A stretch of 64,000 bases of DNA from Iodobacter sp. (lineage in GTDB: Bacteria > Pseudomonadota > Gammaproteobacteria > Burkholderiales > Chitinibacteraceae). Position numbers and translations under genes: made by a program. This document shows, piece after piece, positions 25,922 through 34,226 of the stretch. The stretch spans positions 1 through 64,000 of the forward strand of contig NZ_JANXSO010000023.1 in the NCBI RefSeq assembly GCF_025352645.1, given 5' to 3'. The notes below the pieces were generated by a model. The model was not told where the DNA came from, did not search any database, and was given only the letters and a program-made list of their open reading frames with translations. How positions within the stretch are numbered: the first letter of the stretch is position 1; each line of letters begins with the position of its first letter.

Positions 25922-27322
25922 TCAGTGTTGGTTTGTTTTTATTGGTTTTGTGAGTTTTATTAAATAGCGGCTTGAGAACGTGAGGGCTATTGCTCCACCA
26001 ATAAAATCAGCAATGGGGAAAGACAGCCAGATTCCCGTGCTATGAAAAAAGAGTGGCAGTATAAAAATAAGAGGAATAAGCAGAATATATGTTCTAGCTG
26101 CATCAAGAAGCATGGCAGGTAGTGCTTTTCCCATTCCTTGAAATAAACCGCTAGACATCATACATACGCCCGAAGCAAGAAAACCAAGAAAACAAATTGC
26201 TGCAATCTTTTTGCCTTCATAGATAATTTCATTGCTTTGTGTAAAGAGCTGTAATAGCCATTCAGAATTAAAGCAAAGCAGTACTGTAACGAGTAATCCC
26301 CATGTTGTACTACAAATAAGGGCAGAAATATAAGCCTGCTGTACTCGTTTAAATTGGCGTGCGCCGTAGTTAAATGCAGATAGAGTTTGTAAAGCGATCA
26401 TCATGCCAATAATGGGCAGGAATAAAAACATATAGCAGCGCATTAAAATACCGTGCGCGCTAATCAGTGTGCTAGATTGCTCTGGTGCTACAACAGAAAT
26501 AGAGTATACCGATATGGCCATGATGATTGAAAAACCACCATGTGAAAGTAAAACAGGCATGCCAAAACTGATTATATCTAAATAAACTTTTAATTTAGAT
26601 ACAAGATACTGTGGCTTGAATTTTGCTGCATTCTCGCCTTTGCGTTGTAGGTGTAATGCTAAAACTAAGGCTAAGGTCATGGCACAAGCGGTGGCCCATG
26701 CCGCGCCAGCAACGCCCCATTTAAAAACAAAAATAAAGAGGGCATCAAAAATAATATTTAGAATAGATCCAGTAGATAATACCTGCATCATTGCTTTGGG
26801 GTTGCCTGATGCACGAAAGCTTTCGGTGATTTGATTGCTAATAAATCCAACGACAGAGAAAATAAGTACCGGTACAAGGTAGCTATCTGCCTCTTGTATA
26901 AATTCATTAGGTACGGCCAATAATGCATAAATGGATGGCCTGAAGATCATGAGTAAGGCTGAAATAATAATTGCGCTAGTAATGGCAAGTAAGAATGATG
27001 CAGAAAAAACACGAGAGGCTTCTTCGTATTGTTTAGCCCCTAAATGCCTTGAAATAATTGAGGCCATTCCACTGCCTTGCATTGTGCTCATTGCAAGTAG
27101 AAGCATTTGGATAGGGAAAACAGCAGAGACGGCACCCATTGCATGATAGCCAATGCCGCGTGATATAAATAAGCCATTTACAACAATATACATGCCGTTA
27201 ATAACCAGGCCCACAATGGTGGGGAGCGCCATATATAGAAATTGTTGAAAAACGGGCGATTTTAAAAGAGGAGATTCACTGTTTATATGGTTATTATCTA
27301 TATACGCCAATTCCATTGACAT
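25922..27322 (-). CDS. MATE-family multidrug/metabolite efflux protein
   Basis: This 466-residue membrane protein has about 12 predicted helices in two halves. It has the family signatures near each half start (ALPTIVGLVINGMYIVVNGLFISRG; ISFGMPVLLSHGGFSI) and SFRASGNPKAMMQV. It resembles the MepA/VmrA branch, which uses an H+ or Na+ gradient to expel hydrophobic compounds. Its composition is as AT-rich as the vio genes and it is convergent with vioE, sharing the terminator, so it may have travelled with the cluster. Export of violacein or tolerance to it is a reasonable guess but is not shown. The first ATG (MSM) is used, with AAAGG upstream. Confidence 0.9.
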   Translation of the reverse strand: MSMELAYIDNNHINSESPLLKSPVFQQFLYMALPTIVGLVINGMYIVVNGLFISRGIGYHAMGAVSAVFPIQMLLLAMSTMQGSGMASIISRHLGAKQYEEASRVFSASFLLAITSAIIISALLMIFRPSIYALLAVPNEFIQEADSYLVPVLIFSVVGFISNQITESFRASGNPKAMMQVLSTGSILNIIFDALFIFVFKWGVAGAAWATACAMTLALVLALHLQRKGENAAKFKPQYLVSKLKVYLDIISFGMPVLLSHGGFSIIMAISVYSISVVAPEQSSTLISAHGILMRCYMFLFLPIIGMMIALQTLSAFNYGARQFKRVQQAYISALICSTTWGLLVTVLLCFNSEWLLQLFTQSNEIIYEGKKIAAICFLGFLASGVCMMSSGLFQGMGKALPAMLLDAARTYILLIPLIFILPLFFHSTGIWLSFPIADFIGGAIALTFSSRYLIKLTKPIKTNQH

Positions 27323-27419
27323 AGTGGGCCTTTGTTGTGTAGTTTTGTTTCGGAGATAAAGCGACTCTGCTTACGATGGCTTATCTAAGATGAAAAATAT
27401 AAGCTAAAACTATAGCTGT

Positions 27420-27432
27420 ATCTTATTAAGAT
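27420..27432. promoter_or_regulatory. Small palindrome and possible promoter upstream of the MATE gene
   Basis: ATCTTA-T-TAAGAT lies ~100 nt upstream of the MATE start. On the minus strand a TTGCAT..TATAGT pair spaced by 16 nt brackets it, a layout suited to a repressor sitting between the promoter boxes. By-eye call only. Confidence 0.35.
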
Positions 27433-27576
27433 GCAATTACACATCATAAAATATAGGGTTAAAATTGTCGTGTAATTTAAGTAAAGCGTTGTAAAAATGT
27501 AATTTCTAAAATGATGATTGTAATTGTTTGTGTAAGTATTTTTATTTTGTGTCGGAGAGTGTTATTTGTAAAAAAA

Positions 27577-27627
27577 AGCTGATTAGTAAGCTGCTTAGCA
27601 GCGTGTAGTGCTTACAAATTATCAGCT
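27577..27627. other. Nested stem-loop in the MATE-DUF6394 gap
   Basis: Outer arms AGCTGAT/ATCAGCT (27577-27583 and 27621-27627), middle GTAAGC/GCTTAC and inner GCTGC/GCAGC form a stacked hairpin. It lies in the divergent 27323-27789 gap, which is otherwise AT-rich promoter space with no gene that I can see. It could be a small RNA fold or a leader structure. Confidence 0.4.
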
Positions 27628-27789
27628 AATTAATCTTGGTCGCTGTCAAATCGATGAGTGCGTTTTTAGTATTTACTGCTGAATGAAGCGAGATAAATAT
27701 CGAAAGATATTACAAAGTAAAGATATACATTGTGATATATATCCTATGATTTATCATGCTTTGATTAATTGCGATGGATAAAATGCAGC

Positions 27790-28173
27790 ATGAATATTGA
27801 AAAAGTAGTATTTGGATTTTTTATCCTGTTGGCATTTACCCTTAATTTTGGCTTTGTGCTGGGGCCAATGGATGTTGCGCATCAGCATGATGTCTTTGAG
27901 CTGTTTTTGGCGATAGTGGTGAGCTTGATTGCTACCGTGATTAAATTTGGCGATCGTACCCAAGTGGGGGCTTTGCATTTGGCAACCAGTTTAGTCGCCG
28001 ATTTACAATTAATTGCTGCAGCTTTAGTTTGGGGGCACGCGATGTATGTTACCCAAGTTGGGATGACGCCAGATGTTACCTCGATGGTGGTGTCTTTTTC
28101 TGCCGGAGCACTCGCCGCCAATGTGGTTTCGGTGGTATTGCTGATTGGCGAAACCTTGCAGCATCGGCGCTAG
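27790..28173 (+). CDS. DUF6394-like small membrane protein
   Basis: This 127-residue hydrophobic protein has about four membrane helices. It starts at the ATG at 27790 (MNIEKVVFGFFILLAFTLNF); the frame opens seven codons earlier. A polar loop carries HQHD, and the second half has LATSLVADLQLIAAALVWGHA. I recognise it only as resembling the uncharacterised DUF6394 group. The next gene, a K+ channel with TrkA-N domains, begins 10 nt after its stop, so the two are probably co-transcribed and may act in one membrane complex. No catalytic motif is visible. Confidence 0.72.
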   Translation: MNIEKVVFGFFILLAFTLNFGFVLGPMDVAHQHDVFELFLAIVVSLIATVIKFGDRTQVGALHLATSLVADLQLIAAALVWGHAMYVTQVGMTPDVTSMVVSFSAGALAANVVSVVLLIGETLQHRR

Positions 28174-28183
28174 GCTATTTCTG

Positions 28184-29878
28184 ATGCCTAATATCTTTTT
28201 TATGGTGATGCGGCGCATGCGTGCGCCGATTATTACGCTGATTCTTATTTATGCCATTTCGGTTTTAGGCTTGGTGCTGATTCAAGGGATTGATGATCAG
28301 GGACGCCCTTATCATATGGATTTTTTCCATGCCTTTTATTTTATTAGCTATACCGCAACCTCTATTGGCTTCGGTGAAACGCCTTACCCGTTTTCTTATT
28401 CGCAGCGCTTATGGGTTTTATGCTGTATCTATTTGTCGGTAACTGGTTGGGCTTATAATTTAGGATCTATTTTCACTTTATTTAATGATCAAACATTAAA
28501 GCGGGCAGTTCAATACGCTAGGTTTAAAAATAAAGTACATCGTTTGCGTGAGCCATTTTATTTAATTTGTGGCTATGGGCAAACAGGTCGTTTGCTCTGC
28601 AAAGTACTGGATGATTTAAATATTCGCTTTGTAGTGGTGGAGCAAAAAGAAGCGCGGGTGAATGATTTATCTCTGGCCGGTTTTCATTCAGATCCTGTTT
28701 ATTATGCGGGGGATGCCTCTAATCCTGAATTACTAAAAATAGCCGGCATTCAGCACGCCATGTGCCGAGGGGTGTTGGCTATTACAGGGGATGAAAACGT
28801 TAATTTGGCAATTGCGATGGCGGCCTTTGTTTTACAGCCTAAATTAGTTTCTATTTGCCGCTGTAAGAACAAGGCGGTTGCAGACAATATGCAATCGTTT
28901 GGCGCAAATAAAGTAATTAATATGTTTAATGCGGTGGGCAAGCAATTTCAAATGCTTTTACACGCACCGCATACTTATCGCTTATGGAATTTACTTTCAG
29001 ATTTTCCTGGGCAGCCCATTGCTGGATTAGTGCGCCCTCCTAGCGGGCATTGGGTGATTGTGGGGTATGGCCGTTTTGGTATGTCCATGCGCGCGGCTTT
29101 GCTACAAGAGGGGGCGAGCGTTACCGTGATTGATCCTGATCCGCAGCCTGATTTATTGCCAGCAGAGTTTGTGCAGGCCCTAGGCGTAAATGCCCCCGCT
29201 TTAATTGCAGCAGGCATTGAGCGCGCTTCGGGCTTATTGGTTTGCCATGATCACGATATTAATAATTTATCGGCATTGGCTACGGCCAGATCGATTAACC
29301 CCAAGCTATTTGTGGTGGCAAGGCAAAATCTGCGCGATAACCATTTATTGTTTGAAGCTTTTAAGCCTGATATTACGTCGATTCGTAGCGAGATTGTGGC
29401 GCATGAATGTTTACGTTCGATTGAAACGCCATTATTAGCGCAATTCTTAGATTTAATAAAAGATGAGGATGAAGCTTGGGCTAAGGCCTTAATTGATCAA
29501 TTGACTAATTTATGCCATGGTAAAGTGCCAGAGATTTGGAGTATTACCCTAAATGCTAAAAGTACTGCGGCGGTGCACGCATTTTTAGCCAATCCGGTGC
29601 CATCTTTGCGCTTAGGGCATTGGATTAACGATCCTTTTGCCGAGGGAAAATTAAAATGCCAAGTGTTATTGCGTTTGCACGATGAAGAAGCGCAGCTTTG
29701 GCCAGCATTAGATACGCCGCTGCGCTTTGGTGATCAATTACTATTTGCTGGGAACCATGATGCTTATCTTGCGCATATAGCGATGCAAGAGGCGACGCAT
29801 TTATTAGATTTTGCCCGTACTGGCAAAAGAGAACCGCAAAGCTGGGTATTCAGAAAGTGGGCTGAACGCAATAATTAA
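28184..29878 (+). CDS. Two-helix potassium channel with tandem TrkA-N (RCK) domains
   Basis: This protein has 564 residues from the ATG at 28184 (MPNIFFMVMRRMRAP). Helix 1 spans ~15-33, and a pore loop with the selectivity filter TSIGFGE (~59-65) is followed by helix 2 (~76-98). Cytosolic domain 1 starts near 122 with the nucleotide-binding LICGYGQTGRLL, and domain 2 starts near 290 with VIVGYGRFGMSMR. A TrkA-C-like end follows. The filter departs from the usual GYG but keeps the T-x-G-F-G form. It should gate K+ flow in response to NAD(H) or another ligand. It follows the DUF6394-type gene closely. A repeat nest lies downstream. Confidence 0.85.
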   Translation: MPNIFFMVMRRMRAPIITLILIYAISVLGLVLIQGIDDQGRPYHMDFFHAFYFISYTATSIGFGETPYPFSYSQRLWVLCCIYLSVTGWAYNLGSIFTLFNDQTLKRAVQYARFKNKVHRLREPFYLICGYGQTGRLLCKVLDDLNIRFVVVEQKEARVNDLSLAGFHSDPVYYAGDASNPELLKIAGIQHAMCRGVLAITGDENVNLAIAMAAFVLQPKLVSICRCKNKAVADNMQSFGANKVINMFNAVGKQFQMLLHAPHTYRLWNLLSDFPGQPIAGLVRPPSGHWVIVGYGRFGMSMRAALLQEGASVTVIDPDPQPDLLPAEFVQALGVNAPALIAAGIERASGLLVCHDHDINNLSALATARSINPKLFVVARQNLRDNHLLFEAFKPDITSIRSEIVAHECLRSIETPLLAQFLDLIKDEDEAWAKALIDQLTNLCHGKVPEIWSITLNAKSTAAVHAFLANPVPSLRLGHWINDPFAEGKLKCQVLLRLHDEEAQLWPALDTPLRFGDQLLFAGNHDAYLAHIAMQEATHLLDFARTGKREPQSWVFRKWAERNN

Positions 29879-29897
29879 GTGGTAGGGTGGGTTACGC

Positions 29898-30084
29898 CCA
29901 ATCCTATCAACTTAAGGGCAATGTTTTAATTTTTAAACAGGCTTTAACTTGGATTGCACTATTGCAAGCATTTAAAACATCGTAGGGTGGGCGCGTTTTT
30001 TGCCCACGCCGCGTATCCGCGTGGGCAAGATAAACCGCCTTGCCCACCCTACATGTTGCTTAAATCTTAAGTTGATAGGATTGG
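29898..30084. mobile_element. MITE-like element, copy 2, intact, nested in an older palindrome
   Basis: Perfect 19-bp terminal inverted repeats CCAATCCTATCAACTTAAG (29898-29916) and its complement (30066-30084) enclose 187 bp. Identical 8-mers GGTTACGC flank it (29890-29897 and 30085-30092), a clean target duplication. Removing element and duplicate restores GTAGGGTGGGTTACGC then CTAGC, the middle of another palindromic repeat (remote arm AAGCCACCCT near 30113-30122). Inside, 29982-30052 is itself a GTAGGGTGGG palindrome. No transposase is encoded. It fills the 29879-30203 gap. Confidence 0.85.
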
Positions 30085-30203
30085 GGTTACGCCTAGCAAA
30101 AAACGCTCGTCTAAGCCACCCTAAAAATAATTGAGCTTGAATGGATGAATATAGCTTGTAGCTGGAGGAAGTAGTAATAAAGCACAACAATATGGCGATA
30201 TTT

Positions 30204-30965
30204 CTATTCAATATTACGTCTAAATACCCAGCTCATGCCATTTGATACGCTAGGGGTGAATTGATAGCCTTCGCTATTAAAAGCTTTTAAATCTTCGGCC
30301 TGATTAATGTTATGGCTGGCGGCCCAGCGTACCATTAGGCCTCGGGCGCGTTTGGCGTAGAAGCTGATGGTTTTATATTTACCGTTTTTATAATCTTCAA
30401 ATACCGGTGTAATCAGCGGGCTATTTAATAGCTTGGGTTTAACAGATTTAAAGTATTCGGTAGAGGCTAGATTAACCACCACCTTAGGCTGTAGCTGATT
30501 GATTGCCTTGGTAATCGTCTCGCCCCAAAAGGCGTAGAGATGATTGCCCGCAGGATTGGGGAGTGATGTGCCCATTTCTAGGCGATAGGGTTGAATTAAA
30601 TCCAAAGGGCGTAGCAGGCCGTATAGGCCGGATAAGATGCGCAGATGCTTGGATAGATAATCTAGCTGAGTTTGATTCATTTCCCCCGCATTCAGCCCCT
30701 CATAAACATCACCCATAAAAGCCAGTACGGCTTGCTTGGCATTGCTTGGCGTGAAGTTTGGATGCCATGCTTGATAACGCCCAACATTCAACGCAGCCAG
30801 TGGATCAGATAGCTTCATCAGGCTGGCAATTTGTGCTGGTGATTGTTGCTTAAGCAGCGTAATCAGCTGGGCGGAGTGATCTAAAAAATCAGGCAGGCTG
30901 AAGTCAGAGGTGACCGGCGGAGTAGTGTAATCCAGTGTTTTGGCTGGAGAGAGCAGCATGAGCAT
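30204..30965 (-). CDS. yaaA: Peroxide stress protein YaaA
   Basis: This 253-residue DUF328/UPF0246 protein protects against peroxide stress, in E. coli by limiting free intracellular iron. It shows the family start MLMLLSPAKTLDY, then FMGDVYEGL, LRILSGLYGLLRPLD, the QPYRLEMGT segment and VVNLASTEYFKSV. The chosen start at 30965 gives the family's exact N-terminus; the frame runs on to 31049, but that part is translated palindromic repeat. No strong ribosome site is seen. The response-regulator gene ends 166 nt upstream. Confidence 0.95.
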   Translation of the reverse strand: MLMLLSPAKTLDYTTPPVTSDFSLPDFLDHSAQLITLLKQQSPAQIASLMKLSDPLAALNVGRYQAWHPNFTPSNAKQAVLAFMGDVYEGLNAGEMNQTQLDYLSKHLRILSGLYGLLRPLDLIQPYRLEMGTSLPNPAGNHLYAFWGETITKAINQLQPKVVVNLASTEYFKSVKPKLLNSPLITPVFEDYKNGKYKTISFYAKRARGLMVRWAASHNINQAEDLKAFNSEGYQFTPSVSNGMSWVFRRNIE

Positions 30966-31026
30966 GGCGGACTTTGATGGCAGGATGAACGTTGAAGAAC
31001 TAAATGCGGCAAAAAATATGTGGTCT

Positions 31027-31106
31027 GTAGGGTGGGCACCCGTGCCCACGCGTTTAATTTAGCAAAACGCACCCACCGCGTGGGCACAAAAACGTGCCCA
31101 CCCTAC
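31027..31106. repeat. GTAGGGTGGGCAC palindromic repeat
   Basis: Arms GTAGGGTGGGCAC (31027-31039) and GTGCCCACCCTAC (31094-31106) are exact complements, with a second internal pair CGTGCCCACGCG/CGCGTGGGCAC. It lies between the response-regulator stop and yaaA. Confidence 0.8.
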
Positions 31107-31131
31107 ATGATTGTTTTAGGTTTTTGAAGTA

Positions 31132-31746
31132 TTAAGGCTCAACCCCAGATCCGCGCAGTAGGGCTGCGAGTTCCATGGCGGTTTTGACCTGCATCTTTTC
31201 TAAAATCCGTGCGCGGTGAACTTCGACGGTTTTCATTGAGATGGATAAATCATCGGCGATTTGTTTATTTAAGCGGCCGGTAAGGATCAGCTTCATCACT
31301 TCACGCTCACGTGGGGTGAGTGTGCCAAGGCGCTTGGTGATTTGCATTTTGATTTGCCACACACCGCGCTTGGTGGCGTCGTTGGCAAGGCAGCGCTCAA
31401 CCAGATCAACGATATCGTTATCATTAAACGGCTTTTCAACGAAATCGGTTGCACCTTGTTTTAACGCGCCAACAGCCATCGGCACATCGCCGTGACCGGT
31501 TAAAAACACCACGGGAGGGCAATATGGGTGCTCTTTAATCCGATCAAACAGCTCTAAGCCGCCCATGCCGGGCATGCGTACATCCAGTAGCAGGCAGCCA
31601 TAGCGCTCGGGTGAGTAATCCGCAAGCAGCGCTTCGGCACTGGCGTAGCTATCGGCACGATGATTGCGGGTGGAAAATAGCCAGACGAGGGCATCACGAA
31701 TAGCGTCATCGTCATCAACAATTGCAATGCGGCGATCAAGGTTCAT
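31132..31746 (-). CDS. FixJ/DctR-type response regulator
   Basis: This 204-residue regulator has an N-terminal receiver domain with acidic D11-D14, phospho-acceptor D55 in LLLDVRMPG, T in FLTGHGD and K in FVEKPF. A C-terminal LuxR-type helix-turn-helix follows (TLTPREREVMKLILTGRLNKQIADDL... TVEVHRARI). I start at the ATG at 31746 (MNLDRRIAIVDDD), with GAGGA ten bases upstream; the frame opens ten codons earlier. It is the partner of the kinase gene ending 83 nt upstream. Similar pairs (DctS/DctR, FixL/FixJ) respond to dicarboxylates or oxygen; the signal here is unknown. Confidence 0.9.
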   Translation of the reverse strand: MNLDRRIAIVDDDDAIRDALVWLFSTRNHRADSYASAEALLADYSPERYGCLLLDVRMPGMGGLELFDRIKEHPYCPPVVFLTGHGDVPMAVGALKQGATDFVEKPFNDNDIVDLVERCLANDATKRGVWQIKMQITKRLGTLTPREREVMKLILTGRLNKQIADDLSISMKTVEVHRARILEKMQVKTAMELAALLRGSGVEP

Positions 31747-31841
31747 TAGCGTGGGTTCCTCTGATGGGGCAGTCAAGCGGCCGTCAGTTTAAATATGGGA
31801 TGAAAAAAACGCTGCATTGCATGCGGCGATCAAGGTTCATT
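31723..31841. repeat. Direct duplication of the response-regulator start region
   Basis: ATGCGGCGATCAAGGTTCATT occurs exactly at 31727-31747 (the first codons of the regulator, minus strand) and at 31821-31841 (the last codons and stop of the kinase). Flanks stay similar for another ~15-20 nt and include the GAGGA ribosome-site region. The kinase-end copy thus holds a vestigial regulator ATG overlapping the kinase stop. Confidence 0.8.
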
Positions 31842-34076
31842 CGCCTGAGATTCCTCAGAGAACGGAACAGTAAAGATAAAGCGGCAACCGCCGCTAGGAT
31901 TGTTTTCTGCCCAAAGACGGCCTTGGTGGTATTCAATAATCGAGCGGCAAATATTCAGCCCCATCCCCATTCCCGTGTCTTTGGTGGTGTAAAACGGTTT
32001 GAACAATTGTTCCATTTGTTCGGCGCTAATACCAGTGCCACGATCCGCAATGATAACTTGTAAGTAATCATGCTCGCGGCTGAGCATAATTGCTAATGTT
32101 CTTTGTTCGATCGGGGTATCGCTCATGGCTTCCATGGCGTTTCGGATCAAATTGAATAATACCTGTTCCAGCATGATGGGATCGACATAAAGGTCTGGCA
32201 AGTCGCTCGATTCTGAAATACTAATCGCAACTTGTCGTCTAACGGCCTCGTGAGATTGCAAATCCAGCACAGTATCGAGCAGGCCGGTAATGGTGCAGCG
32301 GCGGCGATGCGGCGCACGGCGCTGCACAAACTCCCTAATGCCACGAATAATCTGCCCAGCGCGTCTGGCCTGCTCGCCCATTTTGTCGATGGCTTGCGAT
32401 AGCTGCTGCAAATTAGGCGTGGGATTGCCCAGAATATTGCGGCAGCCAGAGGCATAGCTGGCAATCGCGCCCAGTGGTTGATTAAGCTCATGCGCAAGGC
32501 TGGAGGCCATTTCGCCCATCGAGATTAAGCGGCTGGTTTGCTGCAGTTTTTCATTTTGTAGCCGTTCGCGTTCGGCAGCAGATTTTAGCGCGGTAATATC
32601 GGTGGCAACTTCTAGCCAAACATCGGAATCATCCACCCATAAATTATGGCGGCTTTTAATCTGAAACCAGCGTTTATGAAGGGCGTCATACCACTCGGAA
32701 TCAACCGGAGTATCAAAGCGGCGGGCGCTAAATGGCACGATGCAGCAGCGGCCACGTCGATCTGGCAGATTAAATGAGCGATCAAATTGCCGGTTGCTCA
32801 TGAGCAGCTCGCCACTATCGGCGTCGCTCACGGCCACGGCGGTATCTAGGCCGTCGAGTACCGTGACAAAGCGTTGATGTGAGGCTTGTAATACTTCGCG
32901 CTCACGTTTTAGCTCGGTAATATCGTAGAGCGAGCCCATCCAGCCAATATGCCGCCCTTCGGCATTGATTAAGTTGGAGCCGTGCAGGCTCACATCAAAG
33001 CGCTCACCATTCTTACGCATAAAGCGCACTGCTTGGCCGTTCGGGTCGGCTCTACCTTGGCGAATAGCATCAAAGGCGGCATGGCAGCGTTCTAGTTCTT
33101 CAGGCGGCCAGTAAGGCAGTGGCGGTTGTTGGCCGAGTAATTCTTCGGCGCTAAAGCCGGTCATTTCGCAAAAAGCGCGATTCACATAGATAAGTCGGCC
33201 ATCCTTATCCATCGCCCGCATCCCACTCACCAGTGAGTCTTCCATTGCTTGACGTAAGGCGGTTTCGGCCCTGAGCTGCGATTCGGCAAAGGAGCGCACA
33301 CGCATCACGCGGTGCAAGAGTGCGGTGGAGGCCAGCATACCAATCGCCAGCACGAGCAATAACCAAGGCAAAGATTCGGTAAGCTTATGCCTTGGCACGT
33401 GATATAGCTCGGCCTGTATTGCAAGGCCTAGCGGAGGGGAATCGAGGGCGATACGGGTTTTTAGGCCGCTGGGATCGAGTTGACGGCTAGATTTTGCGGC
33501 AAGGGTAACAAAATTGTGATTCAGCAAGAGCACCTGATAGCGCTGGGCAATCCACCACGGTACTTGTTGCTGGAGTAGGCGATCAAACGATAGCGTGGCC
33601 ACAATAAAATGTTGGCCATCGGCCATCGGCATCGCAAATTGGGCAAGGGGGGGCTGCTCTGGCGCGGTGTGTAAATAGCTCCAGCCACTTTCTCCGTTAA
33701 AAGGCAGTGTTTTTTGCTGTGGGGCGGCCCACCAAATATTGGAATTGTCTTGATTTCTGATCACTAGGCTGACGATTTCTGGGCTGTTTTGAATTAAAGA
33801 CATGGCCCTTGCCTGAAACAGTGCGGATTGCTTGCTGTAATCGGTGGCGGCTAAGGCGGTGATCGCGTCGGTATCGGCGATAATTTGCTGGGTAATGGCT
33901 TGTTTTTGCCAGAGTAAATCTTGCTCCAGCTGATTGCTACGCTCTTTTTTGCCTTCGTCGGTGGTCAGTAAAATCCAGCTGGCAAAAGCGAGCGTAAATA
34001 ACGCGGCAATCAGGCCTGGTAGCAGTTGTAGCCAACGGCCAAATTGCGGGGAACGGGTGATGGAGTGAAGAGTCAA
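31830..34076 (-). CDS. Membrane-bound PAS sensor histidine kinase, DctS-like
   Basis: This 748-residue kinase has an N-terminal helix at ~17-37, an extracytoplasmic sensor region of ~190 residues and a second helix at ~233-255. Two PAS domains follow (~275-390 with GRLIYVNRAFCEMTGFSAEE; ~395-500). Then come HisKA with phospho-acceptor H529 in SLAHELNQPLGAIASYASGC and an HATPase domain (NLIRNAMEAM, DRGTGISAEQ, GMGMGLNICRSI). The HELNQP form is typical of DctS/FixL kinases. The only start that keeps the first helix is a TTG at 34076 with no clear ribosome site, so the start is uncertain. The last residues come from the duplication described at 31723-31841. Confidence 0.88.
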   Translation of the reverse strand: MTLHSITRSPQFGRWLQLLPGLIAALFTLAFASWILLTTDEGKKERSNQLEQDLLWQKQAITQQIIADTDAITALAATDYSKQSALFQARAMSLIQNSPEIVSLVIRNQDNSNIWWAAPQQKTLPFNGESGWSYLHTAPEQPPLAQFAMPMADGQHFIVATLSFDRLLQQQVPWWIAQRYQVLLLNHNFVTLAAKSSRQLDPSGLKTRIALDSPPLGLAIQAELYHVPRHKLTESLPWLLLVLAIGMLASTALLHRVMRVRSFAESQLRAETALRQAMEDSLVSGMRAMDKDGRLIYVNRAFCEMTGFSAEELLGQQPPLPYWPPEELERCHAAFDAIRQGRADPNGQAVRFMRKNGERFDVSLHGSNLINAEGRHIGWMGSLYDITELKREREVLQASHQRFVTVLDGLDTAVAVSDADSGELLMSNRQFDRSFNLPDRRGRCCIVPFSARRFDTPVDSEWYDALHKRWFQIKSRHNLWVDDSDVWLEVATDITALKSAAERERLQNEKLQQTSRLISMGEMASSLAHELNQPLGAIASYASGCRNILGNPTPNLQQLSQAIDKMGEQARRAGQIIRGIREFVQRRAPHRRRCTITGLLDTVLDLQSHEAVRRQVAISISESSDLPDLYVDPIMLEQVLFNLIRNAMEAMSDTPIEQRTLAIMLSREHDYLQVIIADRGTGISAEQMEQLFKPFYTTKDTGMGMGLNICRSIIEYHQGRLWAENNPSGGCRFIFTVPFSEESQANEP

Positions 34077-34190
34077 TCTGCTAAGCCAAGGTATCGCCCC
34101 GAGAAGGTCGGGAATCTTTACAGAAGGCTAATACGGATGTCAGGAATTGTCTAGCTGGCTGTAGGATGAGAGTGCGTTGTATGGCAAGAC

Positions 34191-34218
34191 AAGGCCTACA
34201 CAATGAGCTGTAGGCCTT
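34191..34218 (-). terminator. Hairpin after ldhA
   Basis: Perfect 10-bp arms AAGGCCTACA (34191-34200) and TGTAGGCCTT (34209-34218), 8-nt loop, 9 nt after the ldhA stop. The downstream minus-strand tail is only modestly U-rich (GTCTTG). It probably separates ldhA from the kinase gene. Confidence 0.6.
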
Positions 34219-34226
34219 GCAATGAC

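Noticed and set aside
29972-30211. 79-codon minus-strand frame in the MITE-like element
   Set aside because: Made of palindrome and inverted-repeat sequence; no ribosome site and no resemblance to a transposase.
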